Shown one piece after another: positions 12,060 to 14,102 of a stretch of DNA of 14,102 bases. The stretch comes from an uncultured bacterium (GTDB taxonomy: Bacteria > Cyanobacteriota > Vampirovibrionia > Gastranaerophilales > Gastranaerophilaceae): positions 1 to 14,102 of the forward strand of contig URHD01000050.1 of assembly GCA_900547585.1 (NCBI GenBank), read 5' to 3'. The position numbers and the translations under genes are program-made. The notes under the pieces were generated by a model, which was not told the origin of the DNA, did not search any database, and was given only the letters and a program-made list of their open reading frames with translations. Every line of letters begins with the position of its first letter. Position 1 is the stretch's first letter.

Positions 12060-12235
12060 TGCACGAAACCACCACCAATGACCTTTTTTACAATCTTGAT
12101 GATATTCGCAATCTGTTTTTTAAGGCAGATTGCGATAAATTCTACAAAGGTTATAAAATCAACCGCCAACTTTCGCTATGGTCGCATGAACCCTGTCCGC
12201 AAGTTGTTTATTTTAAAAAATTGATAAAAAGTTGA
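12059..12235 (+). CDS. 58-codon ORF coupled to the protease gene
   Basis: A 58-residue ORF (MHETTTNDLFYNLDDIRNLF at the start, ending YFKKLIKS). Its ATG shares a base with the protease stop codon (TAATG), an arrangement typical of translational coupling. There is no signal peptide or membrane helix, the middle has two cysteines, and the tail is basic. In the same frame after its TGA, 18 more codons (starting IFDRAGQSFDFVH) run to a TAA at about 12292, so the gene could be a nonsense-shortened version of a longer one. No family is recognised. Confidence 0.5.
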   Translation: MHETTTNDLFYNLDDIRNLFFKADCDKFYKGYKINRQLSLWSHEPCPQVVYFKKLIKS

Positions 12236-12239
12236 ATTT

Positions 12240-12404
12240 TTGACAGGGCTGGACAAAGTTTTGATTTTGTGCATAAATATAAAAGCAGATAAGTAAAAGA
12301 ATTTGGAAAATGAGAATAAGAAAGTACCAAAAACGCTGTTTCTATACTAACTCGAAAGCTTTACATGATGCTAAAGCAGCTTTGTGCTGTAAATAAATTT
12401 ATGT
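12240..12404 (+). other. Stretch without a clear gene, possible small RNA
   Basis: Between the 58-codon ORF and the terminator at 12405 there is no convincing protein gene. It begins with a perfect -35-like TTGACA (12240-12245), though no good -10 follows at 17 bases. Near its end are self-pairing segments: TTTACA (12360-12365) with TGTAAA (12388-12393), and CAGC/GCTG around TTTGT. A structured transcript ending at the terminator is possible but unproven. Confidence 0.3.
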
Positions 12405-12436
12405 AAGGTCTTTTGAGAAATCAGAAGGCTTTTTTG
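12405..12436 (+). terminator. Intrinsic terminator with GAAA tetraloop
   Basis: Stem GTCTTTTGA (12408-12416) pairs with TCAGAAGGC (12421-12429), including two G-T pairs, around a GAAA loop of GNRA type. Six T follow (12430-12435). It probably ends the protease transcript or a small RNA made from the stretch before it. Confidence 0.8.
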
Positions 12437-12440
12437 TTGC

Positions 12441-12462
12441 TTTAAACCTGAAATTTAAACCT
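12441..12462. repeat. Short direct repeat TTTAAACCT
   Basis: TTTAAACCT occurs at 12441-12449 and 12454-12462, a 13-base step. It lies just after the terminator and before the next transcription unit. It may be a binding site, or may mean nothing. The remaining bases to 12540 are AT-rich with no feature seen. Confidence 0.3.
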
Positions 12463-12547
12463 TTTGTAACAAAAAACGAAAAAATTAGCACATTTTTCAA
12501 TTCACAAGCTTTAAAAGTACATAAAAATTAAATGGAGAATTAATAAA

Positions 12548-12622
12548 ATGAGAAATAACCGACGATACACAAGGAAAAACTCAAAAATCGTATTAGTTAT
12601 GAATTTGGTTTGGGGTCTATAA
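12548..12622 (+). CDS. Possible 24-residue leader peptide
   Basis: ATG at 12548 follows TGGAGA (12534-12539). The peptide has a basic start (MRNNRRYTRKNSK) and a hydrophobic end (IVLVMNLVWGL). It stops 26 bases before the next gene and its stop codon lies inside a perfect TATAAT (12618-12623). Size and position fit a leader or a small membrane peptide. Chance is also possible. Confidence 0.3.
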   Translation: MRNNRRYTRKNSKIVLVMNLVWGL

Positions 12623-12623
12623 T
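12618..12623 (+). promoter_or_regulatory. Candidate -10 box for the 12649 gene
   Basis: A perfect TATAAT 26 bases before the ATG. No convincing -35 box lies 16-18 bases upstream, so it may depend on an activator or be fortuitous. Confidence 0.35.
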
Positions 12624-12648
12624 CCCTGACCTTGTGTAAAGGAAAATT

Positions 12649-14034
12649 ATGTCGTTAAAAATTATATCAACATTTGGTGACCACACCTCATTATATCCAC
12701 TAGCCGTAAAAGATTGCGTAAACAGTTTAGGTATGACTGCGTTTTCTTATGACGCAGGCGGCAAAATCGAAGCAAAAGACAGATTTATAGATGAATTCGG
12801 CACTCAGGCAATTTGGCTCGGCGGTTTACCGTTTTTCAAATGGGCTTTCAACAAAACCGCATACAAAGCCGCAAAATTAAACCCAAATATTGACATGCGG
12901 CTTGTCGCTGACAAAGATCAGTTTGAAGTTGCAACAAAATATGCAAAAGAATATGCTAAAAAATTAGAGGATAAAAACCTCATAAATTCGCTTACAGACG
13001 CGGGCAAGCAATCAAAACTTTTCAGAAATCTTTTCCTTTCCAAATTTGCAACCGCAACAGCTTTAACGCTGGGTTCTTTCTTCACGCTCGTTAAAGTTAA
13101 ACAGGAATATACAAAGAAACAAATTGAAAAAGAATTCTGGGAAAAGAAAGCAAAAGAAGGTTTTTACAAAAACGATGTAGCAAAAAGCCAGGCATTTAAA
13201 GGTTTTGCAGCGAATTCCGCTCCAAAAACAGCAGAAGCTGACAATTCAAAAAAATCGCCCTCTTTTAAAGGCGCAGCAAGCTTTATGCAAAGCTTCATGT
13301 TTGACCCTGTGAAGAACCTTTTCATTGTTGATGCGGGAATTACGGGCGAAAGGCTTGCAAGCTCAAGAACAAAATCAGAATTCGTTGAATATTCTATTAA
13401 AGAAGGCAGCCTGCTGCTGTTCATGTACGTTGCTGGAAGATACGTACAAAAAGGAATCGAAAAATTGAGTGAAAAAATCTTCAAAAAACCGATTGAGCTC
13501 CATGCCGAGTTCCTCGCTTCTGATGAGCTGAAAAATTCGATTTCCAGCGGCAAAATCAACAAAGATTTAGAAGCTTTCTCAAAAATTGCTGACAATAAAA
13601 AAGCCATTTACGAATTCTTCTATGCTGATAAGAATTCCGGCAATATTATTGTTCAGGCGGCTAAAAAATCGGGAATTCTTTCTACTTTGAAAGATGCATC
13701 CAAAAAAGATACCGGCCTAATCAACCCTCACCAGTATATTGATGCTGAAAAAATGAAAGAACTTGCTAACAACCTGAAAAAAGTATCTGAAACCTACAAT
13801 AAATCAGGCGAGGGGCTTGAACAGTTCCTTAAAAAAGCAACCAATCTTAAAATCGGCTCTGTTGCTGCGAATATTGGCGTTTCCTGTCTGTTCCTCGGCC
13901 TCATTGTTCCTTATGCAATGCTAAAATACAGAGAAAAACAGAACGGTAACAAAGAATTTCATGTCCAGAAGCAGATCCAGCAAAATCTGGAGAACAATTT
14001 CAAAGCAAGACAGAACACAATAGCAAAGGCATAA
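12649..14034 (+). CDS. Lineage-specific membrane protein, unknown function
   Basis: A 461-residue protein that I do not recognise. The start is set by AAAGGAAA at 12638-12645. Hydrophobic helices lie at about 130-149 (ATATALTLGSFFTLVKV), possibly 248-264 (IKEGSLLLFMYVAGRYV), and clearly 402-425 (IGSVAANIGVSCLFLGLIVP). A charged coiled-coil-like stretch (150-172) follows the first. Residues 180-212 are a Ser/Ala/Lys linker with two short repeats, AFKGFAAN and SFKGAASF. The remainder is helical and Lys-rich. The C-terminus after the last membrane helix is Lys/Gln/Asn-rich (VQKQIQQNLENNFKARQ). There is no standard signal peptide. In build it parallels the 495-residue protein at 1328-2815. It is the only gene between the terminators at 12405 and 14052. 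Confidence 0.88.
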   Translation: MSLKIISTFGDHTSLYPLAVKDCVNSLGMTAFSYDAGGKIEAKDRFIDEFGTQAIWLGGLPFFKWAFNKTAYKAAKLNPNIDMRLVADKDQFEVATKYAKEYAKKLEDKNLINSLTDAGKQSKLFRNLFLSKFATATALTLGSFFTLVKVKQEYTKKQIEKEFWEKKAKEGFYKNDVAKSQAFKGFAANSAPKTAEADNSKKSPSFKGAASFMQSFMFDPVKNLFIVDAGITGERLASSRTKSEFVEYSIKEGSLLLFMYVAGRYVQKGIEKLSEKIFKKPIELHAEFLASDELKNSISSGKINKDLEAFSKIADNKKAIYEFFYADKNSGNIIVQAAKKSGILSTLKDASKKDTGLINPHQYIDAEKMKELANNLKKVSETYNKSGEGLEQFLKKATNLKIGSVAANIGVSCLFLGLIVPYAMLKYREKQNGNKEFHVQKQIQQNLENNFKARQNTIAKA

Positions 14035-14051
14035 AATTATCCTCAAATATT

Positions 14052-14094
14052 AAAGCATGGCGCGTCTTATACCATAAGACCGCCATGCTTTTAA
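14052..14094 (+). terminator. Long hairpin terminator of the 12649-14034 gene
   Basis: An 18-bp stem: AAAGCATGGCG (14052-14062) pairs with CGCCATGCTTT (14081-14091), and GTCTTAT (14064-14070) with ATAAGAC (14074-14080). There is one bulged C (14063) and the loop is ACC. The T run after it is short (TTTT), so termination may be partial or work in both directions. Confidence 0.8.
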
Positions 14095-14102
14095 AGTAAA
14101 TG

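Noticed and set aside
12233..12235. TGA read as selenocysteine or tryptophan
   Set aside because: Other genes here use TGA as a clear stop (cobO, cutA, the HExxH gene), and no SECIS-like hairpin follows directly.
12240..12268. Full promoter at TTGACA 12240
   Set aside because: The -35 box is perfect, but the sequence 17 bases on (GATTTT) is a poor -10 box, so it is mentioned only as a possibility within the small-RNA candidate.
12310..12396. 28-codon ORF starting MRIRKYQKRC
   Set aside because: Weak ribosome binding site, extreme shortness, and overlap with self-pairing RNA-like sequence. Noncoding is the better reading.

Overview
The window is AT-rich and gene-dense. It most resembles a gut-type, non-photosynthetic relative of the cyanobacteria (Vampirovibrionia/Melainabacteria, order Gastranaerophilales). 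That placement is an inference with moderate confidence. It rests on the style of the unrecognised proteins (an N-terminus reading MGLAASQARLLLLTARKSD, and large K/N/Q-rich membrane proteins) together with flagellar chaperones and a BtuR/CobO-type adenosyltransferase. No rRNA, tRNA, CRISPR array, transposase or phage gene was seen.

Layout. Positions 44-640 encode a small coiled-coil protein with a strong ribosome binding site and a clear intrinsic terminator. Positions about 641-1074 have no firm gene. They hold an intergenic repeat cluster: two 63-bp direct copies, an inverted partner, and a degenerate array with a 19-bp period. Positions 1075-2815 (minus) carry a 495-residue membrane protein of unknown function followed by a short Ala/Gln-rich ORF. 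Positions 2894-3427 (minus) encode 5-formyltetrahydrofolate cyclo-ligase. It is transcribed divergently from an XRE-type regulator, and the two predicted -10 boxes abut to form a 12-bp palindrome.

From 3492 to 8686 (plus) the genes form one tightly packed run with no visible terminator: XRE regulator, cobO, an 82-residue unknown, a 723-residue protein, fliS, a FliT/FlgN-like flagellar chaperone, and a CDF-family metal transporter. The 723-residue protein is the most unusual gene here. Its N-terminal half reads like a HerA-type ATPase that has lost its P-loop. A very acidic linker of about 245 residues follows, and then a C-terminal Tudor-like module resembling the tail of PcrA/UvrD helicases.

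From 11203 back to 8600 (minus) lies a three-gene operon: a GlcD-type FAD oxidase, cutA and a HExxH metallopeptidase-like protein. Its last gene overlaps the end of the CDF gene by 87 bases. On the plus strand follow a secreted HtrA-type serine protease without a PDZ domain (11352-12059) and a TAATG-coupled 58-codon ORF. A mostly noncoding stretch (12236-12648) then contains a strong intrinsic terminator and a possible 24-residue leader peptide. A second unrecognised membrane protein (12649-14034) ends at a long hairpin terminator.

Taken together, the central operon joins B12 cofactor activation, flagellar filament assembly and metal export under one visible promoter. The minus-strand operon pairs 2-hydroxy-acid oxidation with a CutA protein.
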